A stretch of 64,000 bases of DNA, from positions 682,001-746,000 of the forward strand of contig NZ_JAGIXS010000001.1 of the NCBI RefSeq assembly GCF_030014915.1, read 5' to 3'. A program made the translations under genes and the position numbers. Of this stretch, positions 41,201 to 51,435 are shown piece by piece; within the stretch, counting starts at the first letter, position 1; the number at the start of each line of letters is the position of its first letter. The DNA comes from Pelomonas sp. V22. GTDB lineage: Bacteria > Pseudomonadota > Gammaproteobacteria > Burkholderiales > Burkholderiaceae_C. Under the pieces are notes generated by a model that did not search any database, had not been told where the DNA came from, and worked only from the letters and a program-made list of their open reading frames with translations.

Positions 41201-41782
41201 TCAGGCGTAGTTGGCCTGAGCGAATTCCCAGTTCACCAGGTTCGAGAGGAAGGTCTCGACGAACTTCTGGCGCAGGTTGCGGTAGTCGATGTAGTAGGCG
41301 TGTTCCCACACGTCGACGGTCAGCAGGGCCTTGTCGGCGGTGGTCAGCGGCGTGCCGGCGGCACCGGTGTTGACGATGTCGACCGAGCCGTCGGCCTTCT
41401 TCACCAGCCAGGTCCAGCCCGAACCGAAGTTGCCGACGGCGCTCTTCACGAAAGCTTCCTTGAAGGCGTCGTAGCTGCCCCACTTGGCGTTGATGGCATC
41501 AGCCAGCGCGCCGCTCGGAGCACCGCCGCCCGCCGGCTTCATGCAGTTCCAGAAGAAGGTGTGGTTCCAGATCTGGGCGGCGTTGTTGTAGATGCCGCCG
41601 CTCGAGGTCTTGACGATCTCTTCCAGCGTCTTGCTCTCGAACTCGGTGCCCTTCTGCAGGTTGTTCAGGTTCACCACATAGGCGTTGTGATGCTTGCCGT
41701 GGTGGAACTCCAGCGTCTCGGCGCTGTAGTGCGGTGCCAGGGCGTCCTTGGCATAGGGCAGTGCGGGCAGGGTGTGTTCCAT
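41201..41782 (-). CDS. sodB: Superoxide dismutase (Fe type)
   Basis: A 193-residue cytoplasmic Fe-SOD that dismutates superoxide. Metal ligands are H27 (LEFHHGKHH), H74 (IWNHTFFW), D157 and H161 (DVWEHAYY). [13 protein letters not shown] and [10 protein letters not shown] match the Fe-type rather than the Mn-type consensus. It is monocistronic, with a shared terminator downstream; no Fur-box-like sequence is evident in its short upstream region. Confidence 0.96.
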   Translation of the reverse strand: MEHTLPALPYAKDALAPHYSAETLEFHHGKHHNAYVVNLNNLQKGTEFESKTLEEIVKTSSGGIYNNAAQIWNHTFFWNCMKPAGGGAPSGALADAINAKWGSYDAFKEAFVKSAVGNFGSGWTWLVKKADGSVDIVNTGAAGTPLTTADKALLTVDVWEHAYYIDYRNLRQKFVETFLSNLVNWEFAQANYA

Positions 41783-41842
41783 ATCAACTCCTTGTGATGT
41801 TGGGGGGTGACGCAGGTCGGCGCCGATTGTAGGCAGCGATCC

Positions 41843-43147
41843 TCAAACCCTTTTGTCTGTACGGACGACATCGAGGTCGGCCGTGCCGTCGGCGAGCACG
41901 GCCTTGACCTGCTGGCCTGGCTGCAGCTGAGTGACCGAGGTCAGCGCCTTGCCGGAACCGTCGTCCAGCCAGGCATAGCCGCGCGCCAGTACGCGGGCCG
42001 GGTCGAGCGCGGCCAGGCGGGCCTGCAGGCTGTCCAGCCGGCGCTCCTGCGTTTGCAGATGCGTCGGCAAGGCGCGACCGCGACGGGCGTCCAGCACCTC
42101 CAGCTTCTGCTGCTGGATCTGCTGGCGCGTGGGCAAGACCTGGCCCCAGCGCTGGGCCAGCAAGGCCAGGCGGCGGCGCTGCTGTCCGAGCGCTTGGCCG
42201 GGACGGGCGAGCCGCAGGCCGGCGCGGTCGAGCCGCTGGGCCGCACCGTCGAGCCGCTGCTGCACGCGGCGCTGCAGCGCGCGGGCCAGGCCGGCCAACT
42301 CGGCCAGGCAGACCTCGCGCTCCGGCGCTGCCAGCTCGGCAGCGGCCGTGGGCGTGGGCGCGCGCAAGTCGGCCGCCAGGTCGCAAAGCGTGATGTCGGT
42401 CTCGTGGCCGACGCCGCAGATGAGCGGCATGTCGGAGGCCGCCACCATGCGCACCAGGCGCTCGTCGTTGAAGGCCCAGAGGTCTTCCATCGAACCGCCA
42501 CCACGGCACAGGATCAGGGCATCAACCTCGGCTCGATCATTGGCCGTGCGCAGGGCCTTGATCAGGGCGGCCGGCGCTTCCGCGCCCTGCACCGGGCTCG
42601 GATAGATGATGACATCGACTTGCGGCGCGCGCCGGGCCAGCGCCGTCAGCACGTCATGCAGGGCTGCGCCGGCGGTGGAGGTGATCACGCCCAGGCGGCG
42701 GGGGAAGGCCGGCAGCTCGCGCTTGCGGCTGGCGTCGAAAAGGCCTTCGGCTTCCAGCTGGGCCTTGAGCCGCAGGAACTGCTCGAAGAGCGCGCCGGCA
42801 CCGGCCTGGCGCATGGCCTCGGCCACGAACTGCAGCTCGCCGCGCGGCTCGTACAAGGCCAGGCGGCCGCGCAACTCCACCAGTTGGCCATCGCGCGGCA
42901 CAAAGCCAAGCATGCCGGCCGCCCGGCGGAACATGGCGCAGCGCATCAGGGCATTGCCCTCGGCGTCTTTCAGGCTGAAGTAGCAGTGGCCGCTGGCCGC
43001 CCGGGTAAAACCCGAGATCTCGCCCTGCACGGTGACGACGGAGAAGCGCGCCTGCAGGCTGTCCGAGACGGCCGCCAGGAGGCCCGCCACCCCCCAGACC
43101 ACACGTTGCGGCGCGGCTTTGAAGGGCTCAATCATGCGCAAAGCCAT
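41843..43147 (-). CDS. xseA: Exodeoxyribonuclease VII large subunit
   Basis: About 434 residues. XseA is the catalytic subunit of a single-strand-specific exonuclease acting with XseB. The N-terminal OB-fold includes VQGEISGFTRAASGHCYFSLKD. The catalytic domain has RLGVITSTAGAALHDVL, ILCRGGGSMEDLWAFNDE and ICGVGHETDITLCDLAAD. A coiled-coil region follows (about 270-375). Starts at 43147 and 43135 are both plausible, neither with a clear Shine-Dalgarno. Divergent from exbB. Confidence 0.95.
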   Translation of the reverse strand: MALRMIEPFKAAPQRVVWGVAGLLAAVSDSLQARFSVVTVQGEISGFTRAASGHCYFSLKDAEGNALMRCAMFRRAAGMLGFVPRDGQLVELRGRLALYEPRGELQFVAEAMRQAGAGALFEQFLRLKAQLEAEGLFDASRKRELPAFPRRLGVITSTAGAALHDVLTALARRAPQVDVIIYPSPVQGAEAPAALIKALRTANDRAEVDALILCRGGGSMEDLWAFNDERLVRMVAASDMPLICGVGHETDITLCDLAADLRAPTPTAAAELAAPEREVCLAELAGLARALQRRVQQRLDGAAQRLDRAGLRLARPGQALGQQRRRLALLAQRWGQVLPTRQQIQQQKLEVLDARRGRALPTHLQTQERRLDSLQARLAALDPARVLARGYAWLDDGSGKALTSVTQLQPGQQVKAVLADGTADLDVVRTDKRV

Positions 43148-43469
43148 TGCTGGCGCGGGTCCAGAACTCCACAGCCGCGCCAATACTGGGCTGGCGGGCC
43201 ATGTCCGGTGTCACGGACTTGTCACGAGGGGGTAACTGCTTGAATCTCAAGACCTTTTTCCTGCTCAAGAATGAGGCATTCTGTTCCAGGGCGCATTCCT
43301 GCGTGCTTCGCGACAGTTGCGCGCAAATTTGCCCACAAAGTTATCCACAGCATCGGTGGATTGTTGGCGGGTTCACCCGGCCGAAAGCGGCTGCGGCTTG
43401 GGCCCATAATCGCGCGCTGAACGCCGGCACCGGGCCGGCAGCTGCATCGCAAGCCTCGGAGGGACGCCC
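43148..43469. other. Divergent intergenic region xseA-exbB
   Basis: A 322 bp region without a gene. It contains a perfect DnaA box TTATCCACA (43341-43349), a direct repeat GTCACGGACTTGTCAC-like around 43210-43225, and CTTGA-ATC-TCAAG (about 43239-43251). No convincing sigma70 promoter pair was seen on either strand. Confidence 0.5.
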
Positions 43470-44147
43470 TTGTTTTCGATCATACAAGCCGCTGGTTGGC
43501 CGATTTACCCGCTCCTGCTGTGCTCGGTGGTGGCCCTGGCCCTGGTCATCGAACGCATCTCCAGCCTGCGCCGCCGCCGCGTCACGCCGCCGCGCCTGCT
43601 GGACGAGGTGCTGAGCGTCACCAGCCACAGCCTGCCCAGCGCGGATGTGGTGGAGAAGCTGGCCGACAACTCCGTGCTCGGCGAGGTGCTGGCCAGCGGT
43701 GTGCGCGCCGTCATCGTCGAACCGCGCATCACCGAGAACAAGCTGCGCCAGGTCTTCGAGCTGGCCGGCCGCAGCGCCATCCACCAACTGGAGCGCTACC
43801 TGAACACGCTGGGCACCATCGCCACGGCGGCACCGCTGCTGGGCCTGCTGGGCACGGTGGTCGGCATGATCGAGATCTTCGGCAGCCAAGGCCCGAGCGG
43901 CGGCAACCCGGCGCAGCTCGCGCATGGCATCTCGATCGCGCTCTACAACACGGCCTTCGGCCTGATCGTGGCCATCCCCTCGCTGATGTTCTACCGCTAC
44001 TTCCGGGGCCAGGTCGAGGAAATCATCCTGGAGCTGGAACAGTCCAGTGACCGCATGCTCGGCCACCTGATGCGCTTTGCGATCCAGCAGCCGCCTGTGG
44101 CCCCTGGCAACGGCAATGGCAATGGCAATGGCAACAACAAGGGCTGA
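43470..44147 (+). CDS. exbB: MotA/TolQ/ExbB proton channel family protein
   Basis: A 225-residue inner-membrane proton channel subunit that energises TonB-dependent transport with ExbD. Three membrane helices are visible (IYPLLLCSVVALALVIERI, TAAPLLGLLGTVVGMIEIF, and ALYNTAFGLIVAIPSLMFY). TTG start with CGGAGG 8 bp upstream. The C-terminus is a Gly-Asn repeat (NGNGNGNGN). It is first in a run with exbD, lpxK, trm112 and kdsB; no tonB is beside it. Confidence 0.92.
   Translation: MFSIIQAAGWPIYPLLLCSVVALALVIERISSLRRRRVTPPRLLDEVLSVTSHSLPSADVVEKLADNSVLGEVLASGVRAVIVEPRITENKLRQVFELAGRSAIHQLERYLNTLGTIATAAPLLGLLGTVVGMIEIFGSQGPSGGNPAQLAHGISIALYNTAFGLIVAIPSLMFYRYFRGQVEEIILELEQSSDRMLGHLMRFAIQQPPVAPGNGNGNGNGNNKG
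44106..44135 (+). repeat. Hexanucleotide tandem repeat at the end of exbB
   Basis: Five units of GGCAAY in frame, encoding the Gly-Asn tail of ExbB. Short and exact enough for slippage to change tail length without a frameshift. Confidence 0.7.
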
Positions 44148-44150
44148 GCC

Positions 44151-44567
44151 ATGAAGTTCAGACATCGTCGCGCCGAGGAGCCGGAGATCAACCTGATCCC
44201 CTTCATCGACGTGCTGCTGGTGATCCTGATCTTCCTGATGCTGTCGACCACCTACAGCAAGTTCACCGAGCTGCAGGTCAATCTGCCGACGGCCAATGCG
44301 GAGAAGCTCAAGGACCGGCCCACCGAAGTCATCGTGGCCGTGGCAGCTGATGGCCGCTATGCGATCAACAAGCAGCTGGTGGACGGGCGCACGCCCGAAC
44401 TGCTGGCGGCCGCCTTGCGCGCCGCCGCCAATGGCAATGCTGATGCGGTGGTGATCGTCTCGGCCGATGCGGCCGCGGCCCACCAGTCGGTGATCAATGT
44501 GATGGACGGGGCGCGCCGCGCCGGTCTCAACCGGCTGAGCTTCGCCACCCAGGGCTCGACGCAGTGA
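44151..44567 (+). CDS. exbD: Biopolymer transporter ExbD/TolR family
   Basis: A 138-residue protein with a single N-terminal membrane helix containing the conserved aspartate (INLIPFIDVLLVILIFLML) and a periplasmic TolR-like domain. It partners ExbB; its start is 4 bp after exbB. Its stop overlaps the GTG of lpxK. Confidence 0.93.
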   Translation: MKFRHRRAEEPEINLIPFIDVLLVILIFLMLSTTYSKFTELQVNLPTANAEKLKDRPTEVIVAVAADGRYAINKQLVDGRTPELLAAALRAAANGNADAVVIVSADAAAAHQSVINVMDGARRAGLNRLSFATQGSTQ

Positions 44568-45592
44568 GTCTGGAGGCGCGGGTCCAGCGCGCCTGGAGCG
44601 AGGGCGGGCTGCTCGCGCTGGCACTGCGGCCGCTGGGCTGGCTTTATGGCGGCCTGCTGGCACTGCGCAATGGGCTCTACCGCTTCGGCGTCAAGAAGGT
44701 CGCGGAACTGCCCGTGCCGGTCATCGTCGTCGGTAACTGGATCGTCGGCGGTGCAGGCAAAACACCGACCACGCTGGGCTTGCTCGACCTGCTGCAACGT
44801 GAAGGTATCAGAGCCGGCGTGATCTCGCGCGGCTATGGCCGCAGCGATGAAGAAGGCACGAGGCTGATTGGCAGCGACAGCCTCGCCACAGAGGTCGGCG
44901 ACGAGCCGCTCCTGATCCATCTGCGAGGCAAGGTGCCGGTAGCCGTGGGCCGCGACCGCGTGGCCGCCGCCGAGGCCTTGCTCGCCGCCCATCCACAACT
45001 GCAAGTGCTGATCAGCGACGATGGCCTGCAGCACCTGCGCCTGCCGCGCGCGCTGTCGGTGCTGGTGTTCGACGAGCGCGGTATCGGCAACGGCCGCCTG
45101 CTGCCCGCAGGCCCGCTGCGCCAGCCGGCCTGCGAGCAAGTGCCGGACAACAGCCTCGTGCTCTACAACGCCGCCGCGCCGAGCACCGCGCTGCCCGGCT
45201 TCCTGGGCCGGCGCAGGCTCAGCGGCGCGGTCAGCCTGCAGGACTGGTGGCAGGGCCAGCCGGCTGAGATGGCCACGCTGGAATCGTTGCAAGGCCGGCC
45301 ACTGCTGGCCGCCGCCGGCATGGCCCAGCCGCAGCGCTTCTTTGCGATGCTGCGCGAGCAGCAGCTGCAGATCGCCGAGTTGCCCTTGCCCGATCACGCC
45401 AGCTTCAGCCCCCTGCCCTGGCCTGTAGACACGGCCGAGGTGCTGGTCACCGAGAAGGATGCCGTCAAGCTGCGCCGGGAGGCTGTGGGCAGCACGCGGG
45501 TCTGGGTGGTGGCGCTAGACTTCCGACCCGAACCCGCGTTCGAGCAGGCCTTGCTCGAACGCCTCAAGCCGAGACTTTCGAATCATGGATAA
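44564..45592 (+). CDS. lpxK: Tetraacyldisaccharide 4'-kinase
   Basis: A 342-residue membrane-associated kinase that phosphorylates the 4' position of the lipid A disaccharide. Walker A is GGAGKTPTT within [17 protein letters not shown], followed by [14 protein letters not shown], and [14 protein letters not shown] start overlapping the exbD stop by 4 bp. It overlaps trm112 by 8 bp. Exb-lpxK-kdsB linkage is common in proteobacteria and joins envelope energisation to LPS synthesis. Confidence 0.95.
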   Translation: MSLEARVQRAWSEGGLLALALRPLGWLYGGLLALRNGLYRFGVKKVAELPVPVIVVGNWIVGGAGKTPTTLGLLDLLQREGIRAGVISRGYGRSDEEGTRLIGSDSLATEVGDEPLLIHLRGKVPVAVGRDRVAAAEALLAAHPQLQVLISDDGLQHLRLPRALSVLVFDERGIGNGRLLPAGPLRQPACEQVPDNSLVLYNAAAPSTALPGFLGRRRLSGAVSLQDWWQGQPAEMATLESLQGRPLLAAAGMAQPQRFFAMLREQQLQIAELPLPDHASFSPLPWPVDTAEVLVTEKDAVKLRREAVGSTRVWVVALDFRPEPAFEQALLERLKPRLSNHG

Positions 45593-45788
45593 CCGATTGC
45601 TGGAACTGCTGGTCTGCCCCCTGTGCAAGGGCCCGCTGACCCTGCACCGCAGCGAAGGCCAGCGCGAGCTGATCTGCCACGCCGACCGCCTGGCGTTCCC
45701 GGTGCGCGACGACATTCCGGTGATGCTGGAAAACGAGGCCCGCGCCATCGACGCGGCCGAGATGGAAGCGCTCAACGCCGCGCGATGA
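45585..45788 (+). CDS. Trm112 family protein (YcaR type)
   Basis: A 67-residue zinc-ribbon-like protein with CPLCKGPL and [20 protein letters not shown]. It is the small gene normally found between lpxK and kdsB. Eukaryotic Trm112 activates methyltransferases; the bacterial role is less clear. It overlaps lpxK (8 bp) and kdsB (ATGA). Confidence 0.93.
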   Translation: MDNRLLELLVCPLCKGPLTLHRSEGQRELICHADRLAFPVRDDIPVMLENEARAIDAAEMEALNAAR

Positions 45789-46540
45789 GCTTCACCGTCG
45801 TCATCCCTGCCCGGCTCGCGTCCACGCGCCTGCCCAACAAGCCGCTGGCCGACATCGCCGGCCTGCCGATGATCGTGCGCGTGGCACGCCGTGCGGCGCT
45901 CTCCAAGGCCAGTCGCGTCGTCGTGGCCACCGATGCGCCCGAGGTGCTGGCGGCCTGTACGGCCCATGGCGTCGAGGCCATCGCCACGCGGGCCGACCAT
46001 CCCTCGGGCAGCGACCGCCTGGCCGAGGCCTGTGAGTTGCTGAGCCTCGATGGCACGGACCTGGTCGTCAACGTGCAAGGCGACGAGCCACTGATCGCGC
46101 CCGCCATGATCGATGCCTGCGCTGCCCAGTTGCAGGCCCGGACCGACTGTGTGATGAGCACCGTGGCCCATGCGCTCGAGGACGCGGCCGAGTTCGCGAA
46201 TCCGAATGTGGTCAAGCTGGTGACTGATTTGCGTGGCACGGCCCTCTACTTCTCGCGCGCGCCCATCCCCTGGTGGCGTGATGCGGCCTCGCCGCCCGGC
46301 CCGCAGCCCGGCGCCGCGCTGCGCCATGTGGGCCTGTACGCCTATCACGCGGCCTTTCTGCGCCGCTTCCCGACGCTCTCGGTCAGCCCGCTCGAGCGCA
46401 TCGAATCGCTGGAGCAACTGCGGGTGCTGTGGCACGGCGAGCGCATTGCGGTGCATGTGAGCAGCGAGCGCCCCGGCCCTGGCGTCGACACCCCCGAAGA
46501 CCTGGAGCGCGTGCGCGCCCTGATCACGGCCGGCCATTGA
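45785..46540 (+). CDS. kdsB: 3-deoxy-manno-octulosonate cytidylyltransferase
   Basis: A 251-residue nucleotidyltransferase making CMP-Kdo for LPS inner core. Signature N-terminus [19 protein letters not shown], then [25 protein letters not shown] and [15 protein letters not shown] 45785 overlaps the trm112 stop. The longer open frame from 45623 is an out-of-context extension through trm112. Confidence 0.96.
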   Translation: MSFTVVIPARLASTRLPNKPLADIAGLPMIVRVARRAALSKASRVVVATDAPEVLAACTAHGVEAIATRADHPSGSDRLAEACELLSLDGTDLVVNVQGDEPLIAPAMIDACAAQLQARTDCVMSTVAHALEDAAEFANPNVVKLVTDLRGTALYFSRAPIPWWRDAASPPGPQPGAALRHVGLYAYHAAFLRRFPTLSVSPLERIESLEQLRVLWHGERIAVHVSSERPGPGVDTPEDLERVRALITAGH

Positions 46541-46613
46541 ACCGAGCGGCTGGCGGGCGAGTTTCCAGCCAGCGTCAATCGGCGCGCGCGTCAGCTTGGT
46601 GCAGGGCGGCCCA

Positions 46614-46622
46614 TGCTATCCT
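46614..46622 (+). promoter_or_regulatory. Candidate extended -10 promoter of adk
   Basis: TGCTATCCT resembles an extended -10 element (TGnTATnnT), about 65 bp before the adk GTG. The possible -35 (TTGGTG, 46596-46601) is poorly spaced, so this is tentative. Confidence 0.3.
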
Positions 46623-46677
46623 CGCGCGCAGTTTTGCGGGGCGCTTTACCTGTATGGCGCCCTGCCCTGAGTATTGA

Positions 46678-47340
<663 letters not shown>

Positions 47341-47362
47341 GTCGCCCCCGCATCGAAATCCG

Positions 47363-47388
47363 AAAGGCCGCCTTCCAGCGGCCTTTTT
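47363..47388 (+). terminator. Rho-independent terminator of adk
   Basis: AAAGGCCGC/GCGGCCTTT stem, CTTCCA loop, then TT. Confidence 0.85.
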
Positions 47389-47400
47389 ATTGGTCGACAA

Positions 47401-47416
47401 TTGACGTTTACGTCAA
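47401..47416. promoter_or_regulatory. LiuR-like palindrome upstream of the SDR gene
   Basis: TTGACGT-TT-ACGTCAA, perfect 7 bp arms with a 2 bp spacer, 14 bp before the SDR ATG. It resembles the operator described for LiuR, a MerR-family regulator of branched-chain amino acid degradation in proteobacteria. The similarity is from memory, not a search. Confidence 0.6.
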
Positions 47417-47430
47417 CGTAAGGAAGAGAC

Positions 47431-48189
<759 letters not shown>

Positions 48190-48217
48190 TGCCAGAAGCC
48201 GCGACAGCGCGACAATG

Positions 48218-48245
48218 AAAAACGGGCCCCGAGGGGCCCGTTTGC
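48218..48245. terminator. Bidirectional terminator after the SDR gene
   Basis: AAACGGGCCCC/GGGGCCCGTTT, a nearly continuous palindrome with A- and T-rich flanks, between the SDR and the TPR gene ends. Confidence 0.75.
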
Positions 48246-48278
48246 ATTTCAGCGTCTTGCCTGTCTAAGGCGAGCTGC

Positions 48279-49535
48279 TTACTTGGCGCCGCGCGTCTGG
48301 ATCACCCACAGGCGGGCCAGCTCGGAAGCGGCATTGTTGGAGCTGCCGCGCGAGGCAGCCTTCCATGCGGCTTGTGCCTTGCCGATTTCGCCACCGTTGT
48401 AGTAGGCCAGGCCCAGGTACAGGTTGGCGTCCTCGGTGCTCTTGACGCCCTTGTCGATGGCGGACTTGATCAGCTGAGTGCCCTTCAGCGTGTCACCGCG
48501 GAAGGCCGTGGCCAGACCCAGCGACACCAGCGGCGTGCCGTCCTTGGACTCGGAAGCCACCTTCTCGGCTTCGGCCGAAGCGGCCTTGGCGTCGGCGATC
48601 TTCTTGCCCAGCAGGTCGGCGAGGCGCTTGTGGCGGGCACCCTCGGCACCCTGACCCAGCACGCCAGCGGCGATGCCCTTCTCGACGATCTTCTTGCCTT
48701 CGTCCGGATAACCGGCCTGGGCGGCCAGCTGGGCCATTTCCATGTAGTCGTCGGCCTTGCTGATGTTGCCGGTGACCAGCTTCAGGCGGTAGACGTCCAG
48801 CGTGTACTTGTCGGAGAAGTACTTCTTCTGGGTCAGGCCGGCCAGGACCTGGGTCCACATTTCCTTGGTCGGGTAGAAGTTGAGCTTCTTCTCTTCAATC
48901 AGGGCAACAGCGGCGTTGTCCTTCTGCTTCAGCGCTGCGAAGTGGGCCAGGTCCAGCTTGTCCTTGGACGGCATGCGGCCGGCGGCTTCATCGGCCTTCA
49001 GGTCGGCCATGGCGTCTTTCAACACGGTGGCCATGTCGCCCGATTTCACTTGAGCGTTCAGCTGCACCTGCTTCATGGCGGGGCTGGCGCCACCTGCTGC
49101 GAAGTACTTGTTGGCCCATTCCAGCGCCTTGGCCGAATTGCCTGCGCGGAGGTAGGTGCCGGCGATGGTTTCCATCGTGCGGACCTGGCTGGCGGCGTCG
49201 ATCTTGCCGGCGGCCTTCAGGGCCTCGAAGCCCTTGACGACCTGGTCGGCATCGCCAGCGCCCGAGGCAGCCGCCATGCGCATCTGCTCGATGGTGGCGT
49301 TCTCCGTGGCGTTGCGGCCGGCCACGCCTTCGGCGTCACGCACCTTGGCCAGGGCTTCCTTGTACTTGGTGGCCTTGATCAGGGCCTGGGCATCCTTCAG
49401 GTGCTTGCCGACCTCGGGGCGCACGCCTTCAGCCTGGGCCTGGGCTTGCGCAAAGCCGACGCCACCTTCAGGCGTGGCGCCGATCACGAAGGCTGCGGCG
49501 CCAACGGCGACTGCGGCCAGAGTCTTGAGTTTCAT
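48279..49535 (-). CDS. TPR-like periplasmic protein of the tonB operon
   Basis: A 418-residue exported protein with an N-terminal signal (KTLAAVAVGAAAFVIGA) and alpha-helical TPR-like repeats throughout (LRAGNSAKALEWANKYF, YLGLAYYNGGEIGKAQAAWKAA). No catalytic motif. ATG 49535 has GGGAG upstream. It is the last gene of tonB-exbB-exbD-exbD-TPR, 70 bp after the second exbD, so a role with the TonB system is inferred. Partner unknown. Confidence 0.8.
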   Translation of the reverse strand: MKLKTLAAVAVGAAAFVIGATPEGGVGFAQAQAQAEGVRPEVGKHLKDAQALIKATKYKEALAKVRDAEGVAGRNATENATIEQMRMAAASGAGDADQVVKGFEALKAAGKIDAASQVRTMETIAGTYLRAGNSAKALEWANKYFAAGGASPAMKQVQLNAQVKSGDMATVLKDAMADLKADEAAGRMPSKDKLDLAHFAALKQKDNAAVALIEEKKLNFYPTKEMWTQVLAGLTQKKYFSDKYTLDVYRLKLVTGNISKADDYMEMAQLAAQAGYPDEGKKIVEKGIAAGVLGQGAEGARHKRLADLLGKKIADAKAASAEAEKVASESKDGTPLVSLGLATAFRGDTLKGTQLIKSAIDKGVKSTEDANLYLGLAYYNGGEIGKAQAAWKAASRGSSNNAASELARLWVIQTRGAK

Positions 49536-49605
49536 CTCGAATATCTCCCGAAAGTAAAAACGCGCGGCCCTTGCGGGCAGCGCGTTCATCAAAGCTTGAT
49601 GGCAA

Positions 49606-50043
49606 TCACTTGGCAAACTGTTCGTTGCCAACCATGCCCATCTTGGTCAAACCATGGCGCTGCACCGAGGCCATCACCGCGGCGACCACACCATACTCCA
49701 CCAGCTTGTTCGGCTTGATGTGGATTTCGGCTTGATCGGCCACGGCCATCTGGGCTTGTTCGCCCAGGCGGCTGTCGAGTTCGGCCATGCTGGCCACCGG
49801 CACGCCGTTCCAGCTGACGACACCGTCGAAGTCGATGAACAGCTCAACGACCGTCGGCTCCTTCGGGGGCGTCTGGTTGTTCGGCGGCGGCATGTCCAGG
49901 TTCACCGAGTGCAGCTGGATGGGGATGGTGATGATCAGCATCACCAGCAGCACCAGCATCACGTCAATCAGGGGCGTCGTGTTGACGTCCATCATGACTT
50001 CGGGTTCGTCGCTACCCGAAGAGCTACCTACATTCATTCCCAT
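49606..50043 (-). CDS. ExbD family protein, second copy
   Basis: A 145-residue protein with the conserved membrane aspartate in NTTPLIDVMLVLLVMLIITIP and a periplasmic domain. It is clearly a paralogue of the ExbD just upstream (both begin MGMNVGSSSG). Two ExbD genes in one TonB operon also occur in Xanthomonas, where the second is needed only for certain functions. Confidence 0.92.
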   Translation of the reverse strand: MGMNVGSSSGSDEPEVMMDVNTTPLIDVMLVLLVMLIITIPIQLHSVNLDMPPPNNQTPPKEPTVVELFIDFDGVVSWNGVPVASMAELDSRLGEQAQMAVADQAEIHIKPNKLVEYGVVAAVMASVQRHGLTKMGMVGNEQFAK

Positions 50044-50058
50044 GCTTGGCTCCTAGCT

Positions 50059-50484
50059 TCAGTTGCGAGCCGGAGGCTCGGTGACGAAGCTGATCTTCAT
50101 GATGCCAGCGCGCTGGCTGGCATAGATGACCTTGCCAACCGACTCATAGCGCGCACGATCGTCACCGCGGATGTGGACTTCGGGCTGAGGGTTCAGCACC
50201 GATTTTTCCTTCAGGCGGGCGACCAGCGTCTCCATGTCGGGCACCAGACCAGTGTTCCAGTAGACGTCGCCGTCCTTGGTCACTGCGATTTCGATGTTTT
50301 CCGGCTTGGTGACACGGACGATGTTCGTCTCTTTGGGAAGAGACAGATTCACCGACTGGGTCACCACCGGGATGGTGATGAGGAAGATGATCAAGAGCAC
50401 CAGCATCACGTCCACGAGGGGCGTGGTGTTGATGGTCGAGACCACCTCATCATCGCCGGAAGAGGATCCGACGTTCATTCCCAT
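50059..50484 (-). CDS. exbD: ExbD family protein, first copy
   Basis: A 141-residue inner-membrane protein with NTTPLVDVMLVLLIIFLITIP and a TolR-like periplasmic domain (VHIRGDDRARYESVGKVIYASQRAG). It lies between exbB and the second exbD, with 15-24 bp spacings, in the tonB operon. Confidence 0.94.
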   Translation of the reverse strand: MGMNVGSSSGDDEVVSTINTTPLVDVMLVLLIIFLITIPVVTQSVNLSLPKETNIVRVTKPENIEIAVTKDGDVYWNTGLVPDMETLVARLKEKSVLNPQPEVHIRGDDRARYESVGKVIYASQRAGIMKISFVTEPPARN

Positions 50485-50508
50485 GATGGGTTCTCCGGGA
50501 AGCGGGGA

Positions 50509-51330
50509 TTAACGCTTGGCGCGGTTGCCCATCAGCACGCCGTGCAGGTCGGCGGCGAAGGCACGCACTTGGCCCATGACGGCCTTGTTGCGGTTGACCA
50601 GCCAGTTGTAGCCCAGCACGGCCGGCACAGCGACGCCCAGACCGATGGCGGTCATGATCAGCGCTTCACCCACCGGGCCTGCCACCTTGTCGATGGAAGC
50701 TTGACCAGCAACGCCGATGGCGGTCAGGGCTTGCAGAATGCCCCACACCGTGCCGAACAGGCCGATGAACGGCGAGGTCGAACCGACGGTAGCCAGGAAG
50801 CCCAGGCCCGAACCGACGCGGCTGTTGACTTCACCCACGGCGCGCTCGACGTTCATCGTGACCCAGCTGCTGTGGTCAATGTTCTCGGTCAGGGCGCCTT
50901 CATGGTGCTCCGAAGCCTCGATGGCCGAAGCAGCGATGAAGCGGAAAGCGCCGGTGTCCTTCAGGCCCTTGACGCCGTCAGCCAGGCTGGCCTTCTTGAA
51001 GAAGGTAGCGCGGACTTCCTTGGCTTCGTTGGACAGCTTTTGCGTGTCCCACAGCTTGGTGATCAGGATGTACCAGCTGCCCATCGACATGATGGCCAGC
51101 AGGAACAGCACGCCCTTGGACACGGCGTCGCCGTGCGACAACATGTGGCCCAGGCCGTAGGGGTTTTCTTCAGCCTTAGGAGCAGCGGCGGCAGCCGGAG
51201 CCGGAGCGGCTTCGGTGGTCGGGGCAGCAGAAGCAGCGTCAGCGGCTTGAGCGAAGGAGGCTTGCGAGGACAGCGCCAGGGTCGCGGCCATTGCAACGGC
51301 GGCCAGGAAGCCGGAGATACGAGAGATCAT
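50509..51330 (-). CDS. exbB: ExbB proton channel protein with N-terminal extension
   Basis: A 273-residue MotA/TolQ/ExbB protein. A cleavable-looking signal (GFLAAVAMAATLALSSQASFAQA) and an Ala/Pro linker (about 30-55) precede the three-helix channel domain (VLFLLAIMSMGSWYILI, STSPFIGLFGTVWGILQAL, MTAIGLGVAVPAVLGYNWL). Signal-bearing ExbB forms are known in proteobacteria. ATG 51330 is chosen because the signal starts there. Confidence 0.93.
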   Translation of the reverse strand: MISRISGFLAAVAMAATLALSSQASFAQAADAASAAPTTEAAPAPAAAAAPKAEENPYGLGHMLSHGDAVSKGVLFLLAIMSMGSWYILITKLWDTQKLSNEAKEVRATFFKKASLADGVKGLKDTGAFRFIAASAIEASEHHEGALTENIDHSSWVTMNVERAVGEVNSRVGSGLGFLATVGSTSPFIGLFGTVWGILQALTAIGVAGQASIDKVAGPVGEALIMTAIGLGVAVPAVLGYNWLVNRNKAVMGQVRAFAADLHGVLMGNRAKR

Positions 51331-51435
51331 GGAGTCAACTCCTAGGAAGAAATCGGATATCGATCGGATATCGGTTTTGGGGAACGAGGGGGCCTTGGTC
51401 CAGGCCCGCCTCATGCGAACGTTGCGGGGCGAGGC

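Noticed and set aside
51331-51435. Separate promoter for exbB in the tonB operon
   Set aside because: No -10/-35 pair seen in the 105 bp gap; co-transcription with tonB is simpler.
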